DNA of 15,351 bases from JBDREA01 sp043820265 (GCA_043820265.1 JBDREA010000059.1:1-15351), one strand, 5' to 3'. Counted from the first letter of the stretch, positions 1-6,927 are shown. A program made the numbers and translations. The notes: generated by a model from the sequence alone, not told the origin.

Positions 1-140
1 TGTGAAACGCAAATACGGCAGCACAATCTACAGCCGAACCCACCGCACCAAGAAAAACGAACTACTACTCAAACTCATAAACTATAACCTACACAAAACA
101 ACAAAAATAGAAACCCTCATACAAGGGTTTCTACAAAGCC
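1..140 (+). mobile_element. Right end of a DDE-transposase insertion sequence
   Basis: The frame from base 2 encodes the C-terminal tail typical of IS4/IS5-type DDE transposases (KYGSTIYSR...KKNELLLKLINYNLH). After about base 140 the DNA instead reads in another frame as beta-helix repeat protein (QNCIFSN, then QHCVLQNISASNN), so the IS boundary must lie near 135-145. A perfect 9-bp inverted repeat at 109-132 lies just inside this edge. The left end and the catalytic part are outside the window, so the IS family and exact terminal repeat cannot be fixed. Confidence 0.7.
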
Positions 141-430
141 CCAAAACTGTATTTTCTCAAATTTCACGGAAAGTATCGCCCTTGGAGCATCTCAACATTG
201 CGTTCTTCAAAACATATCTGCGAGTAATAACGAACTTTTTGGAGTGCACATTATGGGTGGAAGCCATAACAACACGCTACAATCAATTACTGCAGACAAC
301 AACGCCTGGGGAATTAGTATCGCCTCATCAGATAATATCACACTTCACGACAGTATTGCTAGGAACAATTCCTACGATGGATTTATTACTGGAGGGGAAT
401 TTTCTCTTTTTGTCAATAATACAGCGATAA
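2..430 (+). CDS. DDE transposase, C-terminal fragment (5' end outside window)
   Basis: Only the last roughly 45 recognisable residues of a DDE transposase are present. They show the basic KR-KYG, SR and KKNELLLKLINYNLH pattern that follows the final catalytic Glu in IS4/IS5-like enzymes. The GTG at base 2 is an internal codon, not a start. The frame has no stop before 428-430, so it runs past the likely IS edge (about 140) and through the target gene in a frame different from the beta-helix frame. Residues after about 46 are therefore probably not transposase: either the element supplies no stop of its own or this copy has lost it. The family assignment comes from the tail only. Confidence 0.6.
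   Translation: MKRKYGSTIYSRTHRTKKNELLLKLINYNLHKTTKIETLIQGFLQSPKTVFSQISRKVSPLEHLNIAFFKTYLRVITNFLECTLWVEAITTRYNQLLQTTTPGELVSPHQIISHFTTVLLGTIPTMDLLLEGNFLFLSIIQR
109..132. repeat. Perfect 9-bp hairpin near IS edge
   Basis: AGAAACCCT at 109-117 is the exact inverse of AGGGTTTCT at 124-132, with a 6-nt loop. It lies just downstream of the conserved transposase tail and just inside the inferred IS boundary. It could be part of the terminal repeat or a transcription-blocking hairpin of the element. Confidence 0.7.
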
Positions 431-2520
431 ACAACTCTGAATACGGATTTCGAATCCAGTCCAACAATAATAATCAATTCATAGGTAACACTGGAGAGGG
501 TAACGGAATTGCCGGTTATTACCTAACCTATGGCGGAAATAATACGTTCCAGGAAAACCATGCGCGTCAAAATATACGCGGGATATTCCTACTCCGTTCA
601 TCTAATAATTCCTTTTTCAACAACATAGCAAACAACAACACCCAGTTTGGTATATACCTAGACTCATCTGACAGTAACACTTTAACAAACAACAATGCGA
701 GCAACAACAGTGATGGCATCTACCTCTCCTCTTCTAGCAACAACACTTTGATAAACAACACCGGAGACGACAACATCATGTATGGCATCTACATCTACTC
801 ATCTAGCAACAACAACTCTTTGACAGACAACACCGTATCCAACAACGGCTGGCACGGCATCGGCATCCGCTCTTCTAGCAACAACACTTTGATAAACAAC
901 ACCGCGGACAACAACGACGGCTATGGCATCCACATCTACTTATCTAGCAACTACAATATTTTGGAAGGCAACAGTGCATCCAACAACAACGAAGCCGGCA
1001 TCCACCTAGAATCATCAAGCAAAAACACGTTAACAGGTAACACAGCAAATTACAACCTGGAGTACGGCGGCATCTGGCTCTACTCGTCGAGTAACTATAA
1101 CACTTTAACGAACAACACAGCGGACAACAACATCGAGGACGGTATCTGGCTCCACATATCCAGCAACTACAACACCCTGACAGGTAATCGCGTATCCTAC
1201 AACAGCGAGTCAGGCATCTACATAGAATCATCCAGCAATAACGATCTGACAGGTAACAACGCATCCAACAACGACAACTTCGGCATCTACATAGACTCAA
1301 ATGGTAACGACAACACCCTATTTAGCAACGATTTCTGCGATAACGATCAAGGAATTGGTGCTAATTTTGACATCTATGATTTGGACTCAAACTCAGGAGA
1401 CAACAACACATGCGATACGACCTACCAATGGAATGATGATGGTGAATTTAGCGGATGCACATATCCTTGTCCGACAACCACATCAACAACCTCTACATCC
1501 ACTACCTCCACCTCGACTACATCAACCATCAATCCTCCCCCAACGCATGACACTCCGCTCATCCTACCAGTCAATTCAACCTCAGACGATGACTTAGTCT
1601 GTATGAATCAGAGCACGGCAGACCCTGAAGGTGAGAATGTGACTAATGTTTACAACTGGCTGGTTAACCAGGAAAGCTTAACCCATGTTAATTTTCCGTT
1701 TGACTCAAATGATGGCTCAACAACAAGAGATTACAGCGGATCGAACAATAACGGAACGGTGATGGGCGCCACTTGGACTGAGAACGGACTGGTCGGCGGG
1801 GCTTATGAATTCGATGGCTTAAACGATTACATCATACTCAACTCGATTCTGCCCTCCACGAACGAAGGAACGATAGAAGCCTGGTTTAAATTCGACGAAC
1901 ACATCGGAGGTTATTATGATTACTGCATAATCGGCAACTATGATGGAGGAGCATTTACAGAAGGAGAATACCTCTTATATATAAACAATGATAACGATCT
2001 GGAAGCCTACCTAGGCCACGGAACAGGCCAGGGATTCGTCGAAACGCCCTTTACCGCTGAAGACGTCTGGACGCACGTTGTATTGACCTTTGAACCAGAC
2101 AACGTTGTGCTGTACGTCAACGGGAGTGCAGTCGCCTCGGACGATTCCTTTAATTCAACGACAGTGTTCAATCACACAGGCAAACTCACCTGCATTGGGC
2201 GCGACAACGACGGACCGGCAAACAGCCCCTATAGATACTTCAACGGCACAATAGACATGGTACGGATCTACAAGAGACCGCTTACTTCAAACCAAGTGTA
2301 TCAGCTATTCCTAGAAACAAAGGACAACTACTTCAACCAAAGCAAAATAATGTCGAACGAGACAATGATAGGAGACGTCTGGACCTGCCAGGTAACACCC
2401 AATGACGGCACCTCGGACGGCACGACAAAAACCGCTCAAAAGGACCTCTGCCCAGCGGGCTTTGAATGTAATCGCATATTTACTGGCTGGAACCTCGTCT
2501 CCCTCAGCCTGATCCCCTAG
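244..2520 (+). CDS. Beta-helix (NosD-like) repeat protein with Thr/Ser linker and LamG-like domain, 5'-truncated
   Basis: The 758 residues from the first ATG form an extracellular-type protein. Residues 1-400 are tandem beta-helix coils of about 22-25 residues with recurring SSSNNTL-NNTADNN-YGI-I steps (NosD/PbH1 type). Residues 410-430 are a Thr/Ser then Pro linker. Residues about 480-693 match a LamG/concanavalin-A-like fold (YEFDGLNDYI, GTIEAWFKF, WTHVVLTF, LYVNG, FNGTIDMVRIY). N-x-S/T sites are very numerous. The frame is open upstream to base 88, and codons from about 140 already read as beta-helix, so the ATG at 244 is internal and the true start with its signal peptide was cut off by the IS. 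The C-terminus stops abruptly after GWNLVSLSLIP, which looks like the beginning of another module. The role is probably surface adhesion or carbohydrate binding. The gene is likely non-functional as it stands. Confidence 0.85.
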   Translation: MHIMGGSHNNTLQSITADNNAWGISIASSDNITLHDSIARNNSYDGFITGGEFSLFVNNTAINNSEYGFRIQSNNNNQFIGNTGEGNGIAGYYLTYGGNNTFQENHARQNIRGIFLLRSSNNSFFNNIANNNTQFGIYLDSSDSNTLTNNNASNNSDGIYLSSSSNNTLINNTGDDNIMYGIYIYSSSNNNSLTDNTVSNNGWHGIGIRSSSNNTLINNTADNNDGYGIHIYLSSNYNILEGNSASNNNEAGIHLESSSKNTLTGNTANYNLEYGGIWLYSSSNYNTLTNNTADNNIEDGIWLHISSNYNTLTGNRVSYNSESGIYIESSSNNDLTGNNASNNDNFGIYIDSNGNDNTLFSNDFCDNDQGIGANFDIYDLDSNSGDNNTCDTTYQWNDDGEFSGCTYPCPTTTSTTSTSTTSTSTTSTINPPPTHDTPLILPVNSTSDDDLVCMNQSTADPEGENVTNVYNWLVNQESLTHVNFPFDSNDGSTTRDYSGSNNNGTVMGATWTENGLVGGAYEFDGLNDYIILNSILPSTNEGTIEAWFKFDEHIGGYYDYCIIGNYDGGAFTEGEYLLYINNDNDLEAYLGHGTGQGFVETPFTAEDVWTHVVLTFEPDNVVLYVNGSAVASDDSFNSTTVFNHTGKLTCIGRDNDGPANSPYRYFNGTIDMVRIYKRPLTSNQVYQLFLETKDNYFNQSKIMSNETMIGDVWTCQVTPNDGTSDGTTKTAQKDLCPAGFECNRIFTGWNLVSLSLIP
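640..1330 (+). repeat. Tandem degenerate repeats encoding beta-helix coils
   Basis: Units of about 66-75 bp recur here, each carrying variants of AGCAACAACACTTTGA, AACAACACCG and GGCATCTAC-ATCTAC. For example TCTAGCAACAACACTTTGAT occurs at both 733 and 874. The nucleotide-level similarity between neighbouring coils suggests expansion by duplication within the gene. Confidence 0.75.
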
Positions 2521-3491
2521 GGTTTTCCCCCGAAGTGATCATAACCTCCTTTTAGGGGGTTTTCTTTTCCTTTTTGGTCGATGAGGAGGATTCCTTTTTC
2601 CTTTTCGGTAATTTCTCCGACGACTGTTAGTGGACATTCCAGTTTCTTTTTCAGCTCTCCGATTTTTTCTTCTTCGATAGTGAAAACAAGTTCGTAGTCT
2701 TCGCCGCCGTTTAGTGCGTAATTAAGGGGATCGTGGCCGCAGGTGGAGGCTGCCCCCTCGGTTACGGCCTCGATCGGAATTTTTTCTGCGTAGACTCTGG
2801 CTCCGACATGGCTTTGCTCGCAGATGTGATTGACTTCGCTTGCCAGGCCGTCGGAAACGTCTATCATCGCGTGAGCGACTGGTGCAATGATACGAGCCTC
2901 TTCTAATCGGCACTTCGGCTCCAAGTGAGGAAGAGAACCTCTGATGTTTTCAACTCCCTTCAAAAGAAGTTCCAAGCCTGCCTTCGATTTTCCCAGATCT
3001 CCAGTGACCACTATCATATCGCCGACCTTGGCGTGCGAGCGCAGCCTAAGATTGTCAGGTTCAACTTCACCTGTTAGCGTAATGGATACGATAACTTTTG
3101 AGGAATGGGTCGTGTCGCCGCCGATTATCTCAAAACCGAATCTGTCTGCGACCTCGTAGAGTCCCTTGTAGAACTCCTCCACCCACTCAACGGTCGTCGA
3201 CTCGGTGAGGGCTATCGAAACGAACGCGTGCCTTGGAAGCCCGCCCATCGCGGCGACGTCGCTGACGTTCGCCTCCATGGCCTTGGCCCCGATTTGGCGG
3301 GGAGTGTACCAGTCGCAACGAAAATGGTCGCCTTCGCAGAGCATGTCGGTCGTTATCAGTAGATACTTGGGCATCCCAACGTCAATCACTGCAGCATCGT
3401 CTCCGACACCAATGACTACTTTCGGGTCCTTCGACTTCCTCGTAACCTTCTCGATCAAGGCGAACTCGCCGCCGATTTCCTTGATGTTCAT
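2517..3491 (-). CDS. thiL: Thiamine-monophosphate kinase
   Basis: ThiL phosphorylates thiamine monophosphate with ATP to give the cofactor thiamine pyrophosphate in the cytoplasm. The 324 residues are full length for the family. They carry GDDAAV (30-35), TTDML (47-51), EGDHF (53-57), NVSD (75-78) with AMGG, GGDTT (124-128), GDLGKSKAGL, VSDGL (212-216) and NGGEDYEL (261-268), which are the metal, nucleotide and substrate motifs of the PurM/ThiL fold. The tail GGYDHFG is the usual ThiL ending. The ATG at 3491 lies 6 nt after the hicA stop, with no clear Shine-Dalgarno, so translation may be coupled. The stop overlaps the stop of the convergent beta-helix gene within one CTAG. A broken second copy of the gene start lies at 3988-4053. 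Confidence 0.95.
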   Translation of the reverse strand: MNIKEIGGEFALIEKVTRKSKDPKVVIGVGDDAAVIDVGMPKYLLITTDMLCEGDHFRCDWYTPRQIGAKAMEANVSDVAAMGGLPRHAFVSIALTESTTVEWVEEFYKGLYEVADRFGFEIIGGDTTHSSKVIVSITLTGEVEPDNLRLRSHAKVGDMIVVTGDLGKSKAGLELLLKGVENIRGSLPHLEPKCRLEEARIIAPVAHAMIDVSDGLASEVNHICEQSHVGARVYAEKIPIEAVTEGAASTCGHDPLNYALNGGEDYELVFTIEEEKIGELKKKLECPLTVVGEITEKEKGILLIDQKGKENPLKGGYDHFGGKP

Positions 3492-3497
3492 CGTGTT

Positions 3498-3719
3498 TTA
3501 TTTCAGGAGTTTAACATATTCTGAAACGGTTAACCCCGAATCCCGAATCAAGGCTCGAAGTGTGCCGCGTTTAACATTTTTATGCAACGGAATGGAAAGC
3601 GTCACATCAGAACCTTCCTTCATCATAATCACGTGGCTTCCGGCCTGCCTTATCGGATTCCAACCTGCTTTCTTAAAGGCTTTAATAGCTTGGAGGCCGG
3701 AAACAACAGGGAGTTTCAT
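3498..3719 (-). CDS. hicA: HicA-family mRNA interferase toxin
   Basis: This 73-residue protein matches HicA/YcfA toxins, small double-stranded-RNA-binding-fold proteins that cleave mRNA on ribosomes. Visible signatures are the N-terminal LPVVSGLQAIKAFKKAGW, GSHVIMM (27-33) with the catalytic-type His29, SIPLHKNVKRGTLRALIRDSG and the terminal helix. The length is normal and no key residue is missing, so it may be active. The ATG at 3719 follows the hicB stop by 31 nt with no strong Shine-Dalgarno. The pair sits inside the thiamine operon between the small ribbon-helix-helix gene and thiL, ending 6 nt before thiL, which suggests it travels as a cassette and is read from the operon promoter or its own. 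Confidence 0.88.
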   Translation of the reverse strand: MKLPVVSGLQAIKAFKKAGWNPIRQAGSHVIMMKEGSDVTLSIPLHKNVKRGTLRALIRDSGLTVSEYVKLLK

Positions 3720-3750
3720 TCTTTAAAAAAAATCAGATTTGGATTAACGA

Positions 3751-3957
3751 TTAAACAGAGACTGTCGCTACTCGAACGTCTTTCCCGCTCTTTGCGCGAT
3801 CGTTTAAAGCCGCAAGACATCCCTTGATCGCATCCCGGATGTTTTCTTTGGCTTCAACTAAAGTATCCCCCTGAGAATGACAGCCGGCAATAGCAGGACA
3901 ACTGACGTTGTAGCCCCCGTCCTCCAAATCCTTTCTTATTATTATCTTGAGTTCCAT
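3751..3957 (-). CDS. hicB: HicB-family antitoxin, short form
   Basis: The 68 residues match the HicB antitoxin fold: an N-terminal strand MELKIIIRKD, GGYNVSCPAIAGCHSQGDTLVEA (14-36), then the helix KENIRDAIKGCL. In the family this domain binds HicA and blocks its active site. The C-terminal ribbon-helix-helix or HTH DNA-binding extension of longer HicB proteins is absent, so self-regulation of the operon would need another protein or not occur. Gene order is antitoxin then toxin. The ATG at 3957 has no obvious Shine-Dalgarno, and the DNA just upstream (3960-3990) is AT-rich. Confidence 0.87.
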   Translation of the reverse strand: MELKIIIRKDLEDGGYNVSCPAIAGCHSQGDTLVEAKENIRDAIKGCLAALNDRAKSGKDVRVATVSV

Positions 3958-3987
3958 CTTGATCGATTAATGATATAGGTTAGGCAT

Positions 3988-4053
3988 TTAAAAAAATCTT
4001 CTACGCCTCTTATCGTTCAAAGTGAACTCGCCGCCGAAGTCTTTGATGTTCAT
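3988..4053 (-). pseudogene. Stub of a second thiL 5' end
   Basis: Read on the minus strand from the ATG at 4053, this gives MNIKDFGGEFTLNDKRR followed by RRFF and a TAA stop at 3988. It parallels the intact ThiL start MNIKEIGGEFALIEKV. At DNA level 4013-4059 and 3451-3497 agree at 39 of 47 positions by my hand alignment, including five bases upstream of the ATG; similarity ends abruptly afterwards. The stub lies 16 nt after the small ribbon-helix-helix gene and upstream of hicB, so the two thiL starts bracket hicBA. It most likely marks where thiL once began before the cassette arrived. Confidence 0.8.
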
Positions 4054-4069
4054 AGTGTCAACCTAGTAA

Positions 4070-4231
4070 TCACATCTGTCCGGTTTCGACGCATTTTTTC
4101 ATATAGCGCTCGACGATTACTTGGGGTGCGTAGCCTTTGCGGCTGCACTGCCTGACGAATCCCTCATAAGTGTTTCTGTCCAGGTTTAGCTCAATCCTGA
4201 TTTTAGCAGGACCTTTAGGTGTTGAAACCAT
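4070..4231 (-). CDS. Small ribbon-helix-helix-like protein, 53 aa
   Basis: This short ORF starts at the ATG at 4231, with a strong Shine-Dalgarno GGGAGG at 4241-4246 (9-nt spacing), and ends in TGA at 4070. The protein has a basic strand (AKIRIELNLD, 9-18), a first helix (NTYEGFVRQCSRKG) and a second helix (PQVIVERYMKKCVE), the layout of an Arc/MetJ-type ribbon-helix-helix DNA-binding protein, which would act as a dimer. It follows thiC by 23 nt and is probably co-transcribed. It could regulate the thiamine operon, or be the transcriptional partner that the short HicB lacks. Coding is well supported by the ribosome binding site, the spacing and the composition; the fold call rests on pattern only. 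Confidence 0.72.
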   Translation of the reverse strand: MVSTPKGPAKIRIELNLDRNTYEGFVRQCSRKGYAPQVIVERYMKKCVETGQM

Positions 4232-4240
4232 CTTTTACAT

Positions 4241-4246
4241 CCTCCC
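4241..4246 (-). promoter_or_regulatory. Shine-Dalgarno for the 53-aa gene
   Basis: GGGAGG on the minus strand, 9 nt before the ATG at 4231 and just downstream of the thiC stop. It is the clearest ribosome binding site in the operon and is the main reason to accept this short gene. Confidence 0.7.
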
Positions 4247-4254
4247 TATAAATT

Positions 4255-5508
4255 TCATTTTTCCTTGAACGTCTTTACTGCGCACAGGTCTCCGCACATC
4301 GTGCAGACATTGTTTTTTATCTTTGACTGCTTTCTATAAAGGCGCGCTTTGTCGGAATCGATTGCAGTATTTATCATTCCTTCCCAGTCGAGATCTACTC
4401 TGAACTTTGACATCTTGTCGTCCCAGTCGCGGGCACCGGGAAGGCCTCTAGCCACGTCGGCTGCGTGGGCGGCTATCCTTGAGGCGATGACTCCTTCCCG
4501 GACGTCGTCTAATTCTGGAAGGCGAAGGTGTTCCGCCGGAGTGACATAGCAAAGAAAACTAGCGCCATAATAGGCTGCCAAAGTCCCTCCGATCGCTGAG
4601 GTTATATGGTCGTATCCAGGAGCGACGTCTGTGACAAGCGGACCGAGTACGTAGAAGGGCGCGTTATGGCAGTATTTTTTTTGGAGTTCCATGTTTTTTT
4701 GGATCTGATCGAGTGGGACATGACCGGGGCCTTCGATCATTACCTGGACATCTTTTTTCCATGCTAGCTTAGTCAATTTCCCAAGTGTTTTTAGCTCTGC
4801 GATTTGAGCTTTGTCTGTTGCGTCCTTTAGACATCCCGGACGAAGCCCGTCGCCGAGGCTTAGGGTCACATCATATTCGGCTGCCAGATCAAGGATTTCG
4901 TCAAAGTTTGTGTAGAGGGGGTTTTCTTTGTTGTTGTGCTTCATCCAGCGAACAAGAATAGAACCGCCCCTAGACACGACTCCGGCAAGCCTTCGAGTGA
5001 GAAGAGGGATGCAGCTTTTCGTCAATCCTGCATGGATGGTGATGAAGTCGACTCCGTCTTTTACGTGCTTTTCGATTCCTGCTAAGAAGTCGTCTTCGGA
5101 TAGGTTTTCGATCTTGTTCTTCTCACAAACTGCCTGATAGATAGGAACAGTCCCGACCGGAACCGGGGATCTTTTTATTATCGTCCTTCTGATCTTGTCG
5201 ATGTCTCCTCCGATGGACAAGTCCATGACAGTGTCTGCGCCGTATTTGAGAGAGACCTTCAATTTCCCTAATTCATCTTTTAGCACCGCTTTTCTTGGCG
5301 AGCTTCCAAGGTTGGCGTTGATTTTGGTCGAAAGAATTCTTCCGATCCCAATTGGATCGAGGTTTTTGTGTTTGATGTTTGCGGGGATTACGACTCTGCC
5401 TTTTGCAATCTCTCCTCTCAGCTTATCGACTTTGATCTTCTCATTTTTTGCGACTTTACGCATCTCAGGAGTGGTTTTTCCTTGTCTAGCCTTATTGAGT
5501 TGAGTCAT
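4255..5508 (-). CDS. thiC: Phosphomethylpyrimidine (HMP-P) synthase
   Basis: ThiC is a radical-SAM enzyme that rearranges aminoimidazole ribotide to hydroxymethylpyrimidine phosphate, the pyrimidine half of thiamine. At 417 residues it is the short form of archaea and anaerobes, lacking the N-terminal extension of long bacterial ThiC. Signatures are DLSIGGD (96-102), PVPVGTVPIYQA, DFITIHAG (154-161), SRGGS (179-183), SLGDGLRPG (217-225), EGPGHVP (259-265) and TPAEHLRLP with metal-ligand-type His327. The C-terminal Fe-S motif has Cys402, Cys405 and Cys409 (CTMCGDLC), a CX2CX3C spacing against CX2CX4C in the familiar bacterial enzyme. The ATG at 5508 overlaps the thiE end by 17 nt, with AAGGAAAA upstream. 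Confidence 0.96.
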   Translation of the reverse strand: MTQLNKARQGKTTPEMRKVAKNEKIKVDKLRGEIAKGRVVIPANIKHKNLDPIGIGRILSTKINANLGSSPRKAVLKDELGKLKVSLKYGADTVMDLSIGGDIDKIRRTIIKRSPVPVGTVPIYQAVCEKNKIENLSEDDFLAGIEKHVKDGVDFITIHAGLTKSCIPLLTRRLAGVVSRGGSILVRWMKHNNKENPLYTNFDEILDLAAEYDVTLSLGDGLRPGCLKDATDKAQIAELKTLGKLTKLAWKKDVQVMIEGPGHVPLDQIQKNMELQKKYCHNAPFYVLGPLVTDVAPGYDHITSAIGGTLAAYYGASFLCYVTPAEHLRLPELDDVREGVIASRIAAHAADVARGLPGARDWDDKMSKFRVDLDWEGMINTAIDSDKARLYRKQSKIKNNVCTMCGDLCAVKTFKEK

Positions 5509-6124
5509 TTATTTTCCTTCTAAATTCCGCCACGGCAGATTCTACGTTATCTGATGCAACAGTCGCAGAGATCGCGCATACGCCGTCCGCTCCTGCCCGA
5601 ATTACTTCGTCGAGGTTTTCCAATGTGATTCCTCCGATTCCAATGAGTGGGATGGACGTCTTCTCTTTGATTTTTTTTATGAGTTGAACTCCCACCGCCG
5701 GTCCTGCATCTTTTTTTGTGTCTGTCTGAAAGATCGGGCTGACTCCAAGGTAGTCAGCTCCCCCCGACTCTGCTTCGATTGCCTCTTCAACATTATGGAC
5801 TGTCACTCCAATTATCTTTTCAGAACCTAATATTCTGCGAACTTCATCAAGAGGCATGTCGTCTTGGCCGACGTGCACGCCGTCGGCATCTACTGCCAGT
5901 GCTACGTCGATTCTGTCGTTTAGTATGAATAAAGCGTTATGTTTTTCGCATAGGGATTTCAACTTCTTGGCGGTCTCAACCATTGCCCTGGTTTCGAATT
6001 CTTTCTCCCGATACTGGACGACCTTAATACCAGCCTTAAGGGCTGCTTGGACGTCGTCGATATCTCCTTTTTTTGAAAGGTTCCTATCGGTTATAAAGAA
6101 GAAGCCGCATTCGAACTTTTTCAT
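5492..6124 (-). CDS. thiE: Thiamine-phosphate synthase
   Basis: ThiE joins HMP pyrophosphate with thiazole phosphate to form thiamine monophosphate, the substrate of ThiL. The 210-residue TIM barrel has ITDR (11-14), VQYREKE (36-42), LFILNDRIDVA with HVGQDDMP (84-91), DYLGVSPIFQTDTKKDAGPAVG (124-145) and PLIGIGGIT (159-167), covering the pyrophosphate and Mg binding residues. It is full length and shows no fusion, unlike the ThiD-ThiN proteins many archaea use for this step. The ATG at 6124 overlaps the thiM stop as ATGA, so translational coupling is likely; a weak AAGGT lies about 11 nt upstream. Confidence 0.95.
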   Translation of the reverse strand: MKKFECGFFFITDRNLSKKGDIDDVQAALKAGIKVVQYREKEFETRAMVETAKKLKSLCEKHNALFILNDRIDVALAVDADGVHVGQDDMPLDEVRRILGSEKIIGVTVHNVEEAIEAESGGADYLGVSPIFQTDTKKDAGPAVGVQLIKKIKEKTSIPLIGIGGITLENLDEVIRAGADGVCAISATVASDNVESAVAEFRRKINDSTQ

Positions 6125-6915
6125 TCCAAAGTTACCTTGATTTTTTCGTTGATCACATCGGTGGTCAAAAAGGAGGCTTCATCAAACAGGTTCGCCTTGA
6201 ATGATCCCGGACCTCGTGCGTTATGAGATGCCAGCTCCCCTGCGATACCATAGCAGGCTAAGGCTGCAGTCGCTGCGATGCTGGTATCTTTTTCCACCGC
6301 ACAAAACGATCCAATCACAGAGGCAGCCATGCATCCTGTGCCAACTACTTCACCCATCAGCTTGTGTCCGTTGCCAACAAGAAAGGTCCTTTTTCCGTCA
6401 CTCACGACGTCTGTCGCACCTGATATTGCGACCGTAAATTCCCCGGTCCCAGCTAGCTCTGATGCGATGACAGAAGATTCTTCGGCGACCCGCATTGACT
6501 CTACGCCTCTTACTTCGGCATCCACTCCCGCTAAAACTCCGATTTCTCCCGCGTTTCCCTTCAAAACAGATACCTTGACTTCTTCGATGATCTTTGTTGC
6601 ACTTTCGGTTCTGAGCTTGGTCGCCCCGACCCCTACGGCATCCAAGACTACTGGAGTGCCTTTTTCGTTTGCGGCTTTTCCTGCCAAAATCATCGAGTCG
6701 ATGAGTTCGGGTGTCAAGGTCCCGATGTTTAAAACCAAAGCAGACGCTATCCCAACCATCTCTTCCACTTCATCGATGGCATGAGCCATGACAGGCAATG
6801 CGCCGAAGCTCCTCGTTATTTGAGCGCAATCCGAGATGGTCACCCAGTTCGTCAAGTGGTGCACTAATGGTTTTTGTTCACCGATCCTTTTATAAATCTC
6901 AGCAGCCTGCTTCAT
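6121..6915 (-). CDS. thiM: Hydroxyethylthiazole kinase
   Basis: ThiM phosphorylates hydroxyethylthiazole, letting the cell salvage the thiazole half of thiamine for ThiE. The ribokinase-like protein shows VHHLTNWVT near the N-terminus, NIGTLTPELIDSM, VLDAVGVGAT (about 90-99), LKGNAGEI (118-125) and GNGHKLMGEVVGTGC, with Cys195 in the anion-hole position. I chose the ATG at 6915 (264 aa) over a TTG at 6921 because AGGTGA at 6922-6927 then has the correct 6-nt spacing. It is the first gene of the minus-strand operon. The upstream region is short (about 84 bp to the next gene) and holds no recognisable TPP riboswitch. Confidence 0.94.
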   Translation of the reverse strand: MKQAAEIYKRIGEQKPLVHHLTNWVTISDCAQITRSFGALPVMAHAIDEVEEMVGIASALVLNIGTLTPELIDSMILAGKAANEKGTPVVLDAVGVGATKLRTESATKIIEEVKVSVLKGNAGEIGVLAGVDAEVRGVESMRVAEESSVIASELAGTGEFTVAISGATDVVSDGKRTFLVGNGHKLMGEVVGTGCMAASVIGSFCAVEKDTSIAATAALACYGIAGELASHNARGPGSFKANLFDEASFLTTDVINEKIKVTLE

Positions 6916-6921
6916 CCCCAA

Positions 6922-6927
6922 TCACCT
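6922..6927 (-). promoter_or_regulatory. Shine-Dalgarno deciding the thiM start
   Basis: AGGTGA on the minus strand sits 6 nt before the ATG at 6915 but directly touches the alternative TTG at 6921, so it supports the shorter protein. Confidence 0.65.

Noticed and set aside
944..1300. Cys/Arg-rich minus-strand ORF of 118 aa
   Set aside because: It is the complement of the Asn/Ser-rich beta-helix repeats; its odd composition follows directly from the repeat codons.
2556..2580. T-rich run as a terminator for the beta-helix gene
   Set aside because: The T-rich sequence is within the thiL coding end (Lys/Glu codons on the other strand), so there is no independent support.
3205..3726. Plus-strand 173-aa ORF across thiL and hicA
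   Set aside because: It is antisense to two well-supported genes and has no family features.
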